NCBI GenBank assembly: GCA_050248275.1
Contig: JBFWSR010000009.1
Location: 70,082-134,081, forward strand
From: CAILZL01 sp050248275
GTDB taxonomy: Bacteria > Pseudomonadota > Gammaproteobacteria > Steroidobacterales > Steroidobacteraceae
Direction: 5' to 3'
DNA: 64,000 nt
Notes under the pieces: generated by a model
What the model saw: the letters and a program-made list of their open reading frames with translations, nothing else
What the model was told of the DNA's origin: nothing
Databases searched by the model: none
Program-made: the position numbers and the translations under genes
Shown here: piece by piece, positions 32,325-41,013 of the stretch
Layout of the letters: each line of letters opens with the position of its first letter
Numbering within the stretch: position 1 is the stretch's first letter

Positions 32325-33619
32325 AGGCGTTCTGTGCGCAGTTTCAGAAAGTGTGTTGCGCAGGAGATGCAGGGATCATAGTTGCGGATGACCTTCTCGC
32401 AATGCAGGCGCAATTCCTCATCGCTGTGCTGCACGCCAAAAGCCTGTAGCGACAGGCGCAGATCTTCTTCGATGCGCGCCTGATTCTGGCTGGTGGGCGG
32501 AACGATGCGCGCTTCGACAATGCGGCCTGTCTCATCCACGCGGTAGCGATGCCATAACACGCCGCGCGGCGCTTCCGACCAGCCATAACCCACGCCGGCG
32601 CGTGGCGTGACGGCGATGGCGGGTGCGGCGGGCAGGGCGTAGTGTTGCAATATGCGGATGGCCTCCATGAGGGCGTAATGAACCTCAACCGCACGCGCCA
32701 CGATGCTGTTGAACATGTTGGCGCTGGGCCAGACGATGCCGGTGTCATGCAGCAACTGTTGGGTTGCATCAGGAAGCTGGTCACGGTTCAGGTTCAGGCG
32801 CGCCAGCGGTCCGACGAGATAGGGCCGGTCATGATAGAGGCTGTACAGCGCAGTGGAATGCGCTACGTGATGTTCGGTGAAGTGCTGTTGGTATTCATCC
32901 GCGTTGATCGCGAGTCCATCGGTGGTGACGATGCGGCCGCGATTGACGGGATATTCCTGCATATCGCGCAGGGCCACGCTCACGAATTCCTGATGGTCGT
33001 CGGGCACGGCAATGGCTGCGGTCCAACGCACCAGTTCTTCCGCTTCGGGCAATGCTGCGCGCAGCCTGGCGAGCATGGAGGCCACTGCATCCGGTCGTGG
33101 GGCATGGTGAAATCCCCCCACCTTGACGCCGACAGGATGTACCGAGCGCGCGCCGATCAGGCTCATCAGTTCGTTGCCGAGTCCCTGTAACCTGAGGCCT
33201 CGTCGAACGATCTCTGGATGATCCTGCGCCATTTGAATGGCGCTTTCGTAGCCGAAGTAATCCGGCGCCGCGAGCAGATGAATATGCAGGCAATGACTTT
33301 CGATCCATTCGCCGCAATACAACACGCGTCGCAGCTCATGCACCCACGGTCCCGGGTCGATGCCGAAGGCATGCTCAAGGGCGTTCACCGCGCTGATTTG
33401 ATAAGCCACCGGACAGATGCCGCAGATGCGCGCCACCATGTCCGGTACTTCTTCGTATGAGCGTCCTTCCAGAAATTTCTCGAACAGGCGCGGCGGCTCG
33501 TAGATTTGCAGCGCCAGTTTTTCGATGACGCCGTTTTGAATGCGCAGGTGCAGCGCGCCTTCGCCTTCCACACGCGCCAGCACCGGTACGTGTATCGCAA
33601 TGTTGCGCTGCTCAGTCAT
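32321..33619 (-). CDS. [NiFe] hydrogenase large (catalytic) subunit, group 3b type
   Basis: A 432-residue catalytic subunit carrying both cysteine pairs that bind the NiFe centre: RICGICP near residue 64 and DPCISCATH close to the C-terminus. Beyond His a short tail (FLKLRTERL) is the piece removed by the maturation protease. The length and the gene order B-G-S-L-protease match NAD(P)-linked soluble hydrogenases such as archaeal sulfhydrogenase alpha. The start ATG at 33619 overlaps the small-subunit stop region by 8 bases; the longer upstream frame is shadow coding. Confidence 0.93.
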   Translation of the reverse strand: MTEQRNIAIHVPVLARVEGEGALHLRIQNGVIEKLALQIYEPPRLFEKFLEGRSYEEVPDMVARICGICPVAYQISAVNALEHAFGIDPGPWVHELRRVLYCGEWIESHCLHIHLLAAPDYFGYESAIQMAQDHPEIVRRGLRLQGLGNELMSLIGARSVHPVGVKVGGFHHAPRPDAVASMLARLRAALPEAEELVRWTAAIAVPDDHQEFVSVALRDMQEYPVNRGRIVTTDGLAINADEYQQHFTEHHVAHSTALYSLYHDRPYLVGPLARLNLNRDQLPDATQQLLHDTGIVWPSANMFNSIVARAVEVHYALMEAIRILQHYALPAAPAIAVTPRAGVGYGWSEAPRGVLWHRYRVDETGRIVEARIVPPTSQNQARIEEDLRLSLQAFGVQHSDEELRLHCEKVIRNYDPCISCATHFLKLRTERL

Positions 33620-34403
33620 CGGATTTGCCGCCTGCGGCCAGTCCTGCATCGTGAAATGCCGGCGCGCCGTTGTTGATGAACAGGAAGCGCCGGGCAATGG
33701 CTTCGGGCAGCAGCCCGAGTCCTGCAAAGCGTCGCGCCAGCGCCGTCGTATTGGGATTTTCGGCGGGACCATAGCAGGCGTAACAGTCGCGCCCGAAGCC
33801 GGGACACAGCGCGCCGCAGCCGGTGCGCGTGACCGGCCCCATGCAGGCGATGCCTTTGGTGACCAGTACGCAGACAGACTGTCTGCGCTTGCACTCCATA
33901 CAGACTTTGTCTGCTTCTGCTGCGGGCACGACGCCGAACAATAGCGCTCGCAACGCCCCCACCACCTGGTGCGAATTGATCGGACAGCCCCATAGCTCCA
34001 GATCCACTTTGACATGTGCGGCGATCGGTGTGGATTGATCGAGGCTGTCGATATATTCGGGTCTGGCGTACACCGCCGCCACCCATTCGCGCGCATTGGC
34101 CAGATTACGCAGGGCCTGTACGCCGCCTGAAGTGGCGCAGGCTCCCATGGTCACCAGAAAACGCGCATTTGCACGTACCTGCTGAATGCGTTCGAGATCG
34201 TGCGGAGTGGAGATGCTGCCTTCCACGAAAGCAATGTCCACCGGCATGTCGGGATTGACCGGACCGGCTTCGGCAAAGTGGGTGAACTCCACCAGCTCGG
34301 CTATTTGCAACAGTGCGTCGCCGAGATTCAGGAACGCCAACTGACAACCGTCGCAGGAACTGAATTTGTGTATGGCCACTTTTGGCCTGGTTGCGCGCTG
34401 CAT
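33612..34403 (-). CDS. [NiFe] hydrogenase small subunit, group 3b type
   Basis: A 263-residue small subunit with FSSCDGCQLAFLN at residues about 14-26 (proximal cluster cysteines), EGSIS, GACATSGG, and C-terminal cysteine-rich segments CMECKRR, CMGPVTRTGCG and CYACYGP for further [4Fe-4S] clusters. There is no twin-arginine signal, so the enzyme is cytoplasmic, as expected for group 3. I start at ATG 34403, 2 bases after the preceding gene; the frame upstream only overlaps that gene. Confidence 0.92.
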   Translation of the reverse strand: MQRATRPKVAIHKFSSCDGCQLAFLNLGDALLQIAELVEFTHFAEAGPVNPDMPVDIAFVEGSISTPHDLERIQQVRANARFLVTMGACATSGGVQALRNLANAREWVAAVYARPEYIDSLDQSTPIAAHVKVDLELWGCPINSHQVVGALRALLFGVVPAAEADKVCMECKRRQSVCVLVTKGIACMGPVTRTGCGALCPGFGRDCYACYGPAENPNTTALARRFAGLGLLPEAIARRFLFINNGAPAFHDAGLAAGGKSDD

Positions 34404-34405
34404 CG

Positions 34406-35239
34406 CTAAAAGCCCCGCACGTTGAACAACGCTTTGATCTGCGGGTAGCAGAATACCGGTCCGTCCCGGCACACGAAACTCGGGCCGTACTGGCAGTGCC
34501 CGCACTGGCCAATGGCGCAGTGCATGCTGCGTTCCATGCTGACATAGATGTGTTCTTCCGCCATGCCGCGCGCCACCAGGTTGTTGATGCCCGCGTGCAT
34601 CATGCCTTCCGGGCCGCACATCATGACGAGGGTACGCTCCGGCGCGATGGTCGCCTGGTCGAACACGTCGGTGACCAGACCGACATGCCCCGGCCACAGC
34701 GGCCCACCGTGATCGGCTGCCAGCAGCACCTGGGTGTCCGGCAGCGTATTCCAATAGGCGTAGCGTTCGCGCCAGATCAATTCGTCGGCATGCTTCACGC
34801 CCTGGATGATGGTTAAGTGTCCGAACTGTTCGCGCCGCGCCAGGATGTAATTGATCATCGCCACCACCGGCGCGCAGCCGAGGCCGCCGGTGACGATGAG
34901 TATGTCGTGGCCTGCGGCTTCGCGCAGCGGCCATCCACGTCCAAAAGGACCGCGCAGACCGAGGCGATCGCCTGCCTTGAGTCGGGCAAGCCCGTCGGTG
35001 ACGCGGCCTACCGCGCGGATGGTGTGATCCAGCAACGCAGGGTCTTGCGGGTCCGACACGATTGAAATCGGCACTTCGCCCACGCCATGCAGGTACACCA
35101 TGTTGAACTGACCGGGCGCAAACCGGTAAGCGTGCCGCACATGTTCGTCGCATGGACGCAGGCGCAAGGTAAAGATCGTCGGCGATTCTTCGATGCGGTC
35201 GACGATTTCCGCTTCAAAGGGAAGATGGGCGCCGGTCAT
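34406..35239 (-). CDS. Hydrogenase FAD/NAD(P)-binding subunit (gamma)
   Basis: A 277-residue ferredoxin-reductase-like protein. A FAD-binding barrel (FAPGQFNMVYLHG, PISIVSDP) is followed by an NAD(P)-binding region (VTGGLGCAPVV, MMCGPEGMM) and a C-terminal [2Fe-2S] ligand set (HCAIGQCGHCQYG...C). This subunit passes electrons between the Fe-S chain and NAD(P)H. The first bases overlap the stop of the upstream 4Fe-4S subunit gene (ATGA-type overlap), consistent with translational coupling. Confidence 0.92.
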   Translation of the reverse strand: MTGAHLPFEAEIVDRIEESPTIFTLRLRPCDEHVRHAYRFAPGQFNMVYLHGVGEVPISIVSDPQDPALLDHTIRAVGRVTDGLARLKAGDRLGLRGPFGRGWPLREAAGHDILIVTGGLGCAPVVAMINYILARREQFGHLTIIQGVKHADELIWRERYAYWNTLPDTQVLLAADHGGPLWPGHVGLVTDVFDQATIAPERTLVMMCGPEGMMHAGINNLVARGMAEEHIYVSMERSMHCAIGQCGHCQYGPSFVCRDGPVFCYPQIKALFNVRGF

Positions 35240-36369
35240 TGTTCGGCGCTGCAGATGACGGTGGCTTCTTCGGTCAGATCAATGCCGACCGGACACCAGC
35301 TCAGGCAGCGCCCGCAGCCCACGCAGCCGCTGCGTCCGTACTGCTCATGCCAGCTGCCGAGTTTATGGGTGAGCCATTGGCGATAGCGCGTGCGCGTATC
35401 AGGCCGCACCGTAAAGCCGTGAATGTAACTGTGTCCTTGCGTGAAACAGGAGTCCCACTCGCGCACATGTTCGGATTTTGCGCCATCGAGTTGGGGCGCA
35501 TCCGCTTCGCTGTGGCAGAAACAGGTGGGACAAACCGATGTGCAATTGCCGCAGGACAGGCAGCGTTCGGCCACCTCATTCCAGCGGGGGTGTTCCAGGT
35601 TGGCGAACAATGCCGCTTGCAGATTCCGTCCGGGCAAGGTGCGCGTTTGTCTGGCGGCTGCCTGACGGCTCTGTGCTTCGGCTGCGGCGATCTGGGCCGG
35701 GGTTGCATCGGGTAAGGACAGCGCCTGTAGGATCGCTGCACCACGTGCGCTGCCGGCTTCGGCAACGAAGCCATCGTCCAGTTCGGTCAGTGCAATGTCG
35801 AAGCCCGAGGATGCGCGCGGCCCATCGCCGGTGGAGGCACAAAAACAGGTGTCTGCAGGATGGCTGCAATTTACCGCGACGATGAACAGGCCTTCACGGC
35901 GGCTGGCGTAACCGGGATCGGGATAGGCACCTTGCAGGAAATGTTTGTCTTGCAGGGCAAGGGCAGCCAGATCGCAGGCGCGGGCGCCAATGACGGCAAG
36001 CGGTTTGTGCCTGGATTGCCGGGCATCGAACACCAGGCTGCCGTCTGCCTGCCGTGTCGCCCACCAGAGCGTATCGCGCGGCGCGAACAGAAACGGCTTG
36101 AGCGCTTGAGGTCCATTCGCCCAGGCAAAGCGGCGCTGGCTGGCCGTCACGTGGGTTCGATATGACCCCGGCGATTGCTGGTCAACAACTCCCAGGGGCA
36201 GATCGGCTGCGCCATTCAGGCGCCCGTAAATGATCGCATCGTCGCGGAGCATCGGCCCGACGCAGGCATAGCCGGCATCATTCAGCGCATCCATGAGGTC
36301 TTGCAGGCGTTCCTGCAACAGCTGCATCGGCATTCGGTCAAACGAGGAGGTTGTCATCGTGGAGCGCAT
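35236..36369 (-). CDS. Hydrogenase 4Fe-4S subunit (beta)
   Basis: A 377-residue electron-transfer subunit with two ferredoxin-type clusters near the C-terminus: CLSCGNCTSVCPTCFC (about residue 270) and CVGCGRCLSWCPVGID (about 345). It is first of the five-gene minus-strand hydrogenase operon. Two candidate starts, ATG 36369 and ATG 36357, cannot be separated because no strong ribosome site is seen. Group 3b enzymes oxidise H2 with NADP or reduce protons or sulfur; in a diazotroph such an enzyme may help recycle H2. Confidence 0.9.
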   Translation of the reverse strand: MRSTMTTSSFDRMPMQLLQERLQDLMDALNDAGYACVGPMLRDDAIIYGRLNGAADLPLGVVDQQSPGSYRTHVTASQRRFAWANGPQALKPFLFAPRDTLWWATRQADGSLVFDARQSRHKPLAVIGARACDLAALALQDKHFLQGAYPDPGYASRREGLFIVAVNCSHPADTCFCASTGDGPRASSGFDIALTELDDGFVAEAGSARGAAILQALSLPDATPAQIAAAEAQSRQAAARQTRTLPGRNLQAALFANLEHPRWNEVAERCLSCGNCTSVCPTCFCHSEADAPQLDGAKSEHVREWDSCFTQGHSYIHGFTVRPDTRTRYRQWLTHKLGSWHEQYGRSGCVGCGRCLSWCPVGIDLTEEATVICSAEQ

Positions 36370-36842
36370 TACTCTTTGAAATTCTTGCCGGCCGTAACAT
36401 AGCAGGGGGTCATAATTCTATTAATACGGGGTTACAGCATTTTTACTGGCCGGCATGCATTGCAGCAGCAGGAAACTTGCCGACCAGCGCATTCGCATTG
36501 GGTGAAGATTACGATGGGCGACGGTTTGAAAGTGGCATCGTACCGGAAGTGGTGATTGCTGCATTTTAGGGATTACCTGTCCGAGTTGATTTTCTGACCG
36601 CACTAACAATGATCAGATGATATTTGTATGGCACAACTAAGGTGCATGTTTTTTGATCAAATCTGCTTGAACTCAGGCCTCATGTTTTTTTGGCATGTCA
36701 GCGCATAAAAAAAGCCGGGAATATTCATTGCGTTGGCCCCATTCATGATCGAGACTGCTGACAAAGCATGGTTCTTGCACGCTCCGGATCGAGGTTCAAA
36801 TAACCGCAACTCTGGATTGCTCGCAATCGGAGATCACATACA
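36370..36842. other. Divergent intergenic region between hydrogenase operon and nifA
   Basis: 473 bases that should contain the promoters of both the hydrogenase operon and nifA. I looked for GG-N10-GC and TGT-N10-ACA on both strands and found none with correct spacing (one TGGCAC near 36630 has a spacer one base too long). A plus-strand frame reading AFALGEDYDGRRFESG and ending at 36569 looks protein-like but has no start or family, so I leave it uncalled. Confidence 0.4.
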
Positions 36843-38636
36843 GTGTCAGCGGCTGAAATGGTGAAGGCGAAACGGCACGGCGTGGAGCGGAGCGTCAAGG
36901 GCATACGTCGCTCCGACATTTCTCTGGTCGGTGTCTATGAAATATCCAAACTGCTGACCGTACCGGCCCGCTTGGAGGCGACGCTGGCTGGCGTGCTGCA
37001 ATTGCTGGCCAGCTTTCTGGAAATGCGTCATGGCCTGATTGCCTTGCTGGGCGAAGATGGCGCGCCTGAAGTCGTGGTGGGTTCTGGGTGGAGCGAAGCC
37101 ACCGCCAAGCGCTATTTCGATCGTCTGCCTGAACGCGCCATCGGCCGCATCGTTGTCACCAAGATGCCGCTGGTCATCGAGCGCATGCGGCAGGATCCCT
37201 TGTTCGAGAACTGGGATTTTTCCGAGTGGGGCGCATCGGATGGCGATTCTTCTTTCATTGGCGTGCCGATCAAGGATCGTGGCAATGTCATCGGCACCCT
37301 GACCATTGATCGCGAGCATGGCGATGTGCCGTACTTCAGCTTCGATGAGGATGTGCGCTTCCTGACCATGATTGCCAATCTGCTGGGACAGACGGTGCGG
37401 TTGCAGCGTCTGATCATGCGCGATCGCGAACGCCTGATGGGCGAACAGCGTCGCCTGGAAAAAACCATTGAACACACCGCTCCAGCACCGGAGCGTACTC
37501 CACCTCAGCCCGGCGGCATCATCGGCGCCACCCCGGTGATTCGCGCCGTGCTCGACAAGGTGCGTCGTGTGGCGCGCAGCCATTCGCCGGTGTTATTGCG
37601 GGGTGAATCGGGCACTGGCAAGGAAATGTTTGCCAAGGCATTGCACGACATGTCGCCGCGTCGCAAGGGACCGTTTGTTGCCGTCAATTGTGCGGCGCTG
37701 GCGGAAAGCGTCTTGGAGTCAGAGCTGTTCGGTCATGAAAAGGGCGCTTTTACCGGTGCGGTGGCGCAGCGCAAGGGACGGTTTGAACTGGCGGACCAGG
37801 GCACGCTGTTTCTGGATGAAATCGGCGAAATTTCGCCGGCCTTTCAGGCCAAGCTATTGCGGGTATTGCAGCTCGGCGAGTTCGAGCGCGTGGGCGGCAC
37901 CGGCACCATCAAGGTGAATGTGCGTCTGGTCGCGGCTACCAATCGCAATCTCGAAGAGGCGGTGGCCAAAGGAGAGTTCCGCGCCGATCTGTACTATCGC
38001 GTCAATGTGGTACCCATTTTTCTGCCGCCATTGCGTGAACGCAAAGGCGATATTCCGGTGCTGGCGCGTGAATTTCTGGATCGTTTCAACATGGAGCACG
38101 ATGCCAATTTTACTTGGACTGACAGTGCGCTGACCGTGCTGACATCCTGTTACTTTCCCGGCAATGTCCGTGAGCTGGAGAATTGCGTTCGACGCACTGC
38201 CACACTGGCGCATGGGCAGCGTATTGTCGCGGACGATTTCGCCTGTCGCCATGACGAATGTCTGTCAGCAGTGTTGTGGAAAAAATCGGCGGAGTCAGCA
38301 AGTGATTACATTTCGGTGCCGGTCGGGCGCGGTACATTGGGCGGTAAGTCAGTGGTGGCTGCTTCTGCGCCACGCGGGCGCTCCAGTGATGATCATGTGA
38401 TGACGAGCGCTGAGGAAGAGCATGACAGCGCGCCCACCAGCGCTTATCTGGAAACCGGAACGACTGACACTGACCTGGATAATGAAATGGGAGGCGATGC
38501 AGAGCGTGCGCGCCTGGTGGAAGCCATGGAGACCGCAGGCTGGGTACAAGCCAAGGCAGCGCGCTTGCTGGGGTTGACCGCACGCCAGATCGGTTATGCG
38601 CTGCGCAAACATCATATCCCCGTGAAGAAATTCTAA
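36843..38636 (+). CDS. nifA: Nitrogen-fixation transcriptional activator NifA
   Basis: A 597-residue activator. It has an N-terminal GAF domain (about 25-190) and an AAA+ domain with Walker A GESGTGKE near 255 and the sigma54-contact motif GAFTGA near 303. A long linker and a C-terminal helix-turn-helix (AARLLGLTARQIGYALRKH) follow. Four cysteines near the AAA+ end are spaced C-X11-C-X19-C-X4-C, the signature of redox- and oxygen-sensitive NifA proteins that work without NifL; no nifL is present here. The start is GTG 36843 or ATG 36858. TGT-N10-ACA sites matching its target occur in front of several downstream operons. Confidence 0.93.
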   Translation: MSAAEMVKAKRHGVERSVKGIRRSDISLVGVYEISKLLTVPARLEATLAGVLQLLASFLEMRHGLIALLGEDGAPEVVVGSGWSEATAKRYFDRLPERAIGRIVVTKMPLVIERMRQDPLFENWDFSEWGASDGDSSFIGVPIKDRGNVIGTLTIDREHGDVPYFSFDEDVRFLTMIANLLGQTVRLQRLIMRDRERLMGEQRRLEKTIEHTAPAPERTPPQPGGIIGATPVIRAVLDKVRRVARSHSPVLLRGESGTGKEMFAKALHDMSPRRKGPFVAVNCAALAESVLESELFGHEKGAFTGAVAQRKGRFELADQGTLFLDEIGEISPAFQAKLLRVLQLGEFERVGGTGTIKVNVRLVAATNRNLEEAVAKGEFRADLYYRVNVVPIFLPPLRERKGDIPVLAREFLDRFNMEHDANFTWTDSALTVLTSCYFPGNVRELENCVRRTATLAHGQRIVADDFACRHDECLSAVLWKKSAESASDYISVPVGRGTLGGKSVVAASAPRGRSSDDHVMTSAEEEHDSAPTSAYLETGTTDTDLDNEMGGDAERARLVEAMETAGWVQAKAARLLGLTARQIGYALRKHHIPVKKF

Positions 38637-38669
38637 GGCGCTGTCCGGCAGCAGCATTGTTGTCGTCAA

Positions 38670-38685
38670 TGTCGGGTTTGCGACA
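38670..38685 (+). promoter_or_regulatory. NifA upstream activator site TGT-N10-ACA
   Basis: TGTCGGGTTTGCGACA, exact TGT-N10-ACA, 61 bases before the -24 element of the ferritin-like gene. Spacing fits NifA activation from DNA looping. Confidence 0.75.
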
Positions 38686-38746
38686 AAGCTCCGCGACTGT
38701 TTCTTGCCGCAGTCTCAATGACTTAATTCAATCAAGCGGTTATGCG

Positions 38747-38762
38747 TGGCCCCATTCTTGCT
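38747..38762 (+). promoter_or_regulatory. Sigma54 (-24/-12) promoter of the ferritin-like gene
   Basis: TGGCCCCATTCTTGCT keeps GG-N10-GC and matches the consensus TGGCAC-N5-TTGCW closely. Transcription would start near 38772, 67 bases before ATG 38839. Confidence 0.75.
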
Positions 38763-38838
38763 TTGCTGTGGTGGCGATGCCGGTCACTGCGCTGCCGGCA
38801 TTCTGGCTTATATAAATCCGCAACCAAAGGTAAGTGTC

Positions 38839-39315
38839 ATGGATTCGGTCGAAGTGTTCCTGGCTTATTCGATCAAACTGGAAGAGGAAGCGGCCCTGCG
38901 TTTTGGCCAGTTGGCCGACGCAATGATGTCCGCTGGCAATCCCGAAGTGGGAAAACTATTCCGTCGCCTTGCCGAGTATTCGCGCCTGCACATGAGCGAT
39001 GCGCGTGAACGCGCCGGCTTTCGCGTCATTCCGAAAATCGGCCAGAGCGAGTATGAATGGCCCGATATTGAAAGTCCTGAAACCGCCGCCATCTGGGCAG
39101 CCGATCCGTTTATCGGACGCGAGCAGGCGTTGCAGGTGGCGCTGGATGCGGAAAGGGCTGGTCTGGCCTACTACCGCCACATTCTTGAATCGACGCGCGA
39201 TCCGGAAGTGAAAATCTTTGCGCACGAATTCGTCGATGAAGAAAGCCAGCATGTGGCCGAGCTGGAACGGTGGCTGGCCTTGCATCAGTCAGGTAAATCG
39301 TTGCCGGTTGATTAG
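38839..39315 (+). CDS. Ferritin-like protein, nif-associated
   Basis: A 158-residue four-helix-bundle protein resembling rubrerythrin-type ferritins. An EExxH-like ligand set is visible in LEEEAALRFGQLAD, SRLHMSDARERA, ALDAERAGLAYYRH and EFVDEESQHVAEL. It is a paralogue of the C-terminal half of the FeSII fusion at 39532. It has its own NifA site and sigma54 promoter and lies between nifA and that fusion. The likely role is handling iron or peroxide, or protecting nitrogenase. ATG 38839 follows AAAGGTAAG; an earlier ATG at 38746 would lie inside the promoter and is rejected. Confidence 0.8.
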   Translation: MDSVEVFLAYSIKLEEEAALRFGQLADAMMSAGNPEVGKLFRRLAEYSRLHMSDARERAGFRVIPKIGQSEYEWPDIESPETAAIWAADPFIGREQALQVALDAERAGLAYYRHILESTRDPEVKIFAHEFVDEESQHVAELERWLALHQSGKSLPVD

Positions 39316-39359
39316 TGGCCGCCAAGCGCAACGATCAATACCGCTGACGCCGACAGATC

Positions 39360-39375
39360 TGTAAATCGGATGACA
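39360..39375 (+). promoter_or_regulatory. NifA upstream activator site TGT-N10-ACA
   Basis: TGTAAATCGGATGACA, exact TGT-N10-ACA, 95 bases before the -24 element of the FeSII-ferritin gene. Confidence 0.7.
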
Positions 39376-39470
39376 TTGGTCATGTCCGGTTCGTCTTAAA
39401 GCCGACAAAGCTAAAGTGACATTCAGGTCCCTTTCTCCATAACTTGTTAATAACACGCGGAAAATTATTC

Positions 39471-39486
39471 AGGCATGCTTTGTGCT
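39471..39486 (+). promoter_or_regulatory. Sigma54 (-24/-12) promoter of the FeSII-ferritin gene
   Basis: AGGCATGCTTTGTGCT keeps GG-N10-GC. Start of transcription would be near 39497, 35 bases before ATG 39532. The match is weaker in the first base and at TTGC (GTGC). Confidence 0.6.
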
Positions 39487-39531
39487 TGGAGTGCTGCGGA
39501 TTATCGGATAAGCAATCAGGAGCACCGAGTC

Positions 39532-40440
39532 ATGGCTAATGTAACGTTTTCTTCTCCGGTGATGGCGCGCGATGTCACCGTTTATGCCGTCGCTGGGGAT
39601 CGCGGCACGCTGCTGTCGCTGGCCAAGGCGCACAAGATTCCAATCCCGTTTGATTGTCAGGACGGCGAGTGCGGCTCCTGCCTGGTCGAGGTCAAGCACC
39701 TTTCGCACGGTCCGCGGCATGGCATTGCGCTGACGGAAAAGGAAAAGGAAATGTTGCGGCAGCTTGGCAAGATCACCAGGCAGGAAATCATGGAAGCGGA
39801 AGTGAACGACATGCCGCCGCGTTTCAGGCTGGCCTGTCAGTGTTTTGTTCGCAACGAAGATATTTTCGTTGCTTTCGAAGGAGACAAGACCCTGCCGGCA
39901 AAAGGTCCGGCTCTGTCGATTGCAGCGGCAGTGTACAAAGGTGGTATTGAAGTCAAGACGCTGGACGAGTTCCTGAGCTACGCCGTCAAGGTTGAAGAAG
40001 ACGCGGCGATCCATTTCGAGCATCTTGCCGAAACCATGAATGCCTGCGGTAATGCCGATGTGGCGGCGCTGTTCAGCCAACTGGGCATGTATTCACGTCT
40101 GCATTTGCAGGAGGCAAAGGAAAAAGCCGTTCGGTACGACGCCACGCTCGATCTGCCGCAGAGTTCGATGTGGCCCGACAATGCCACACCGGAGCAAACC
40201 ACGCTGTGGGCGGGCGATCCCTCGTTGTCGCGACTGGGCGCCCTCAAGGCGGCGTTGCAGGGCGAGCGGCGTGGTTACGAGTTTTATTATGCGATTGCCG
40301 GCACCACCCATGACCCCAAAATCCGTGCGGTTGCCAAGGAGTTCGTGCGTGAAGAGAAAGAGCATGTGGAGACGCTCAAGTTGTGGATCGAAAAGGAAGA
40401 GGCGACCATGCGCGCCAGGAATCGGGCCAGCATTCCCTGA
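39532..40440 (+). CDS. Shethna FeSII-like [2Fe-2S] ferredoxin fused to a ferritin-like domain
   Basis: A 302-residue fusion. Residues 1-120 resemble the Azotobacter Shethna protein II, which binds nitrogenase and shields it from oxygen: VTFSSPVMARDVTVYAVAG, IPFDCQDGECGSCLVEV and the fourth cysteine in RLACQC. Residues about 145-295 are a ferritin-like bundle (VEEDAAIHFEHLAE, SRLHLQEAKE, ERRGYEFYY, EFVREEKEHVETL) paralogous to the protein at 38839. TCAGGAGCA precedes the ATG. A NifA site and sigma54 promoter lie upstream. The fusion suggests coupling of oxygen sensing or protection to oxidase/ferritin chemistry; the mechanism is inferred. Confidence 0.82.
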   Translation: MANVTFSSPVMARDVTVYAVAGDRGTLLSLAKAHKIPIPFDCQDGECGSCLVEVKHLSHGPRHGIALTEKEKEMLRQLGKITRQEIMEAEVNDMPPRFRLACQCFVRNEDIFVAFEGDKTLPAKGPALSIAAAVYKGGIEVKTLDEFLSYAVKVEEDAAIHFEHLAETMNACGNADVAALFSQLGMYSRLHLQEAKEKAVRYDATLDLPQSSMWPDNATPEQTTLWAGDPSLSRLGALKAALQGERRGYEFYYAIAGTTHDPKIRAVAKEFVREEKEHVETLKLWIEKEEATMRARNRASIP

Positions 40441-40450
40441 TTCCGCCGAC

Positions 40451-40481
40451 GCCATCCGGTGTGATCAACACACCGGATGGC
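40451..40481. terminator. Bidirectional hairpin between convergent genes
   Basis: GCCATCCGGTGTG and CACACCGGATGGC form a perfect 13-bp stem with a 5-base loop, 10 bases after the FeSII-ferritin stop and before the end of the convergent TPR-like gene. The stem is strong but lacks a T-run. Confidence 0.65.
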
Positions 40482-40514
40482 GCAGGAACGGACATTAAAT
40501 CAAGCAGAGGCTTC

Positions 40515-41003
40515 TCAGATGCTGCCGGCAGCCAGCGTGCGAATGACTGAGCCGCCGACCTGATCATGCGGATCAAGCTGCGCCAGCTTTTCCAGCAGCA
40601 GATGCGATTCGTCAGGATGGCCCAGGCGCAAACGGATAAAGGCCAGCGCCTTCAGGCTGAACAAATAAAAGTGAGCGGGATGATTAATATCGTTCCACGG
40701 CGCGCTGTGTAATGTCAGTTGCCGCCAGTCTGGTTCAAAGCCGCCTAAAGCCGCGGCCTTGTCGAGCGCTGTCACAGTAATGCGCTCCGCGTCGCTTAAA
40801 CGACGCTTGTAGAAATAGAACTTGTACAGCGCAAAGTACACCGGCAGGCAGTCAGGGTCCTGTGCGTATGCTTTTAACAGTAACTCTTCGGCATGCGCCG
40901 CATCGGCATGATAGTAAACGGCTGCGTCCTGCAAGCATTGATTGATCAGGGGCGAAGCGTCGCCGCCAAAACGCGGTGGCTGTACCTCAAGGCTGGATGC
41001 CAC
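40515..41003 (-). CDS. TPR-like nif-associated protein, copy 1
   Basis: A 162-residue protein from a GTG at 41003, placed 10 bases after the fixX stop. Helical pairs such as ALYKFYFYKRRLSDAE and YLFSLKALAFIRLRLG, followed by LAQLDPHDQVGG, look like tetratricopeptide units. It is clearly paralogous to the protein at 55447 (same YKFYFYK/YRFYFYK, HFYLFSLKA/RFYLFTLKG and LDPxDxxGG blocks). Last gene of the minus-strand nifV-nifW-fixABCX operon. Probably a protein-interaction factor for nitrogenase assembly; function not known. The longer frame upstream overlaps fixX and is shadow. Confidence 0.65.
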   Translation of the reverse strand: MASSLEVQPPRFGGDASPLINQCLQDAAVYYHADAAHAEELLLKAYAQDPDCLPVYFALYKFYFYKRRLSDAERITVTALDKAAALGGFEPDWRQLTLHSAPWNDINHPAHFYLFSLKALAFIRLRLGHPDESHLLLEKLAQLDPHDQVGGSVIRTLAAGSI

Positions 41004-41013
41004 GGACAGGCGA

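Noticed and set aside
33620..34096. 159-residue N-terminal extension of the hydrogenase large subunit
   Set aside because: It overlaps the small-subunit gene in another frame; the family start is at 33619.
36600..36660. TGGCAC near 36630 as a sigma54 promoter for nifA
   Set aside because: The GG to GC spacing is not 10 bases, so it would not be used by sigma54.
38746..38838. Upstream in-frame start for the ferritin-like gene
   Set aside because: This segment contains the -24/-12 promoter; the ATG at 38839 has a ribosome site and fits the family start.
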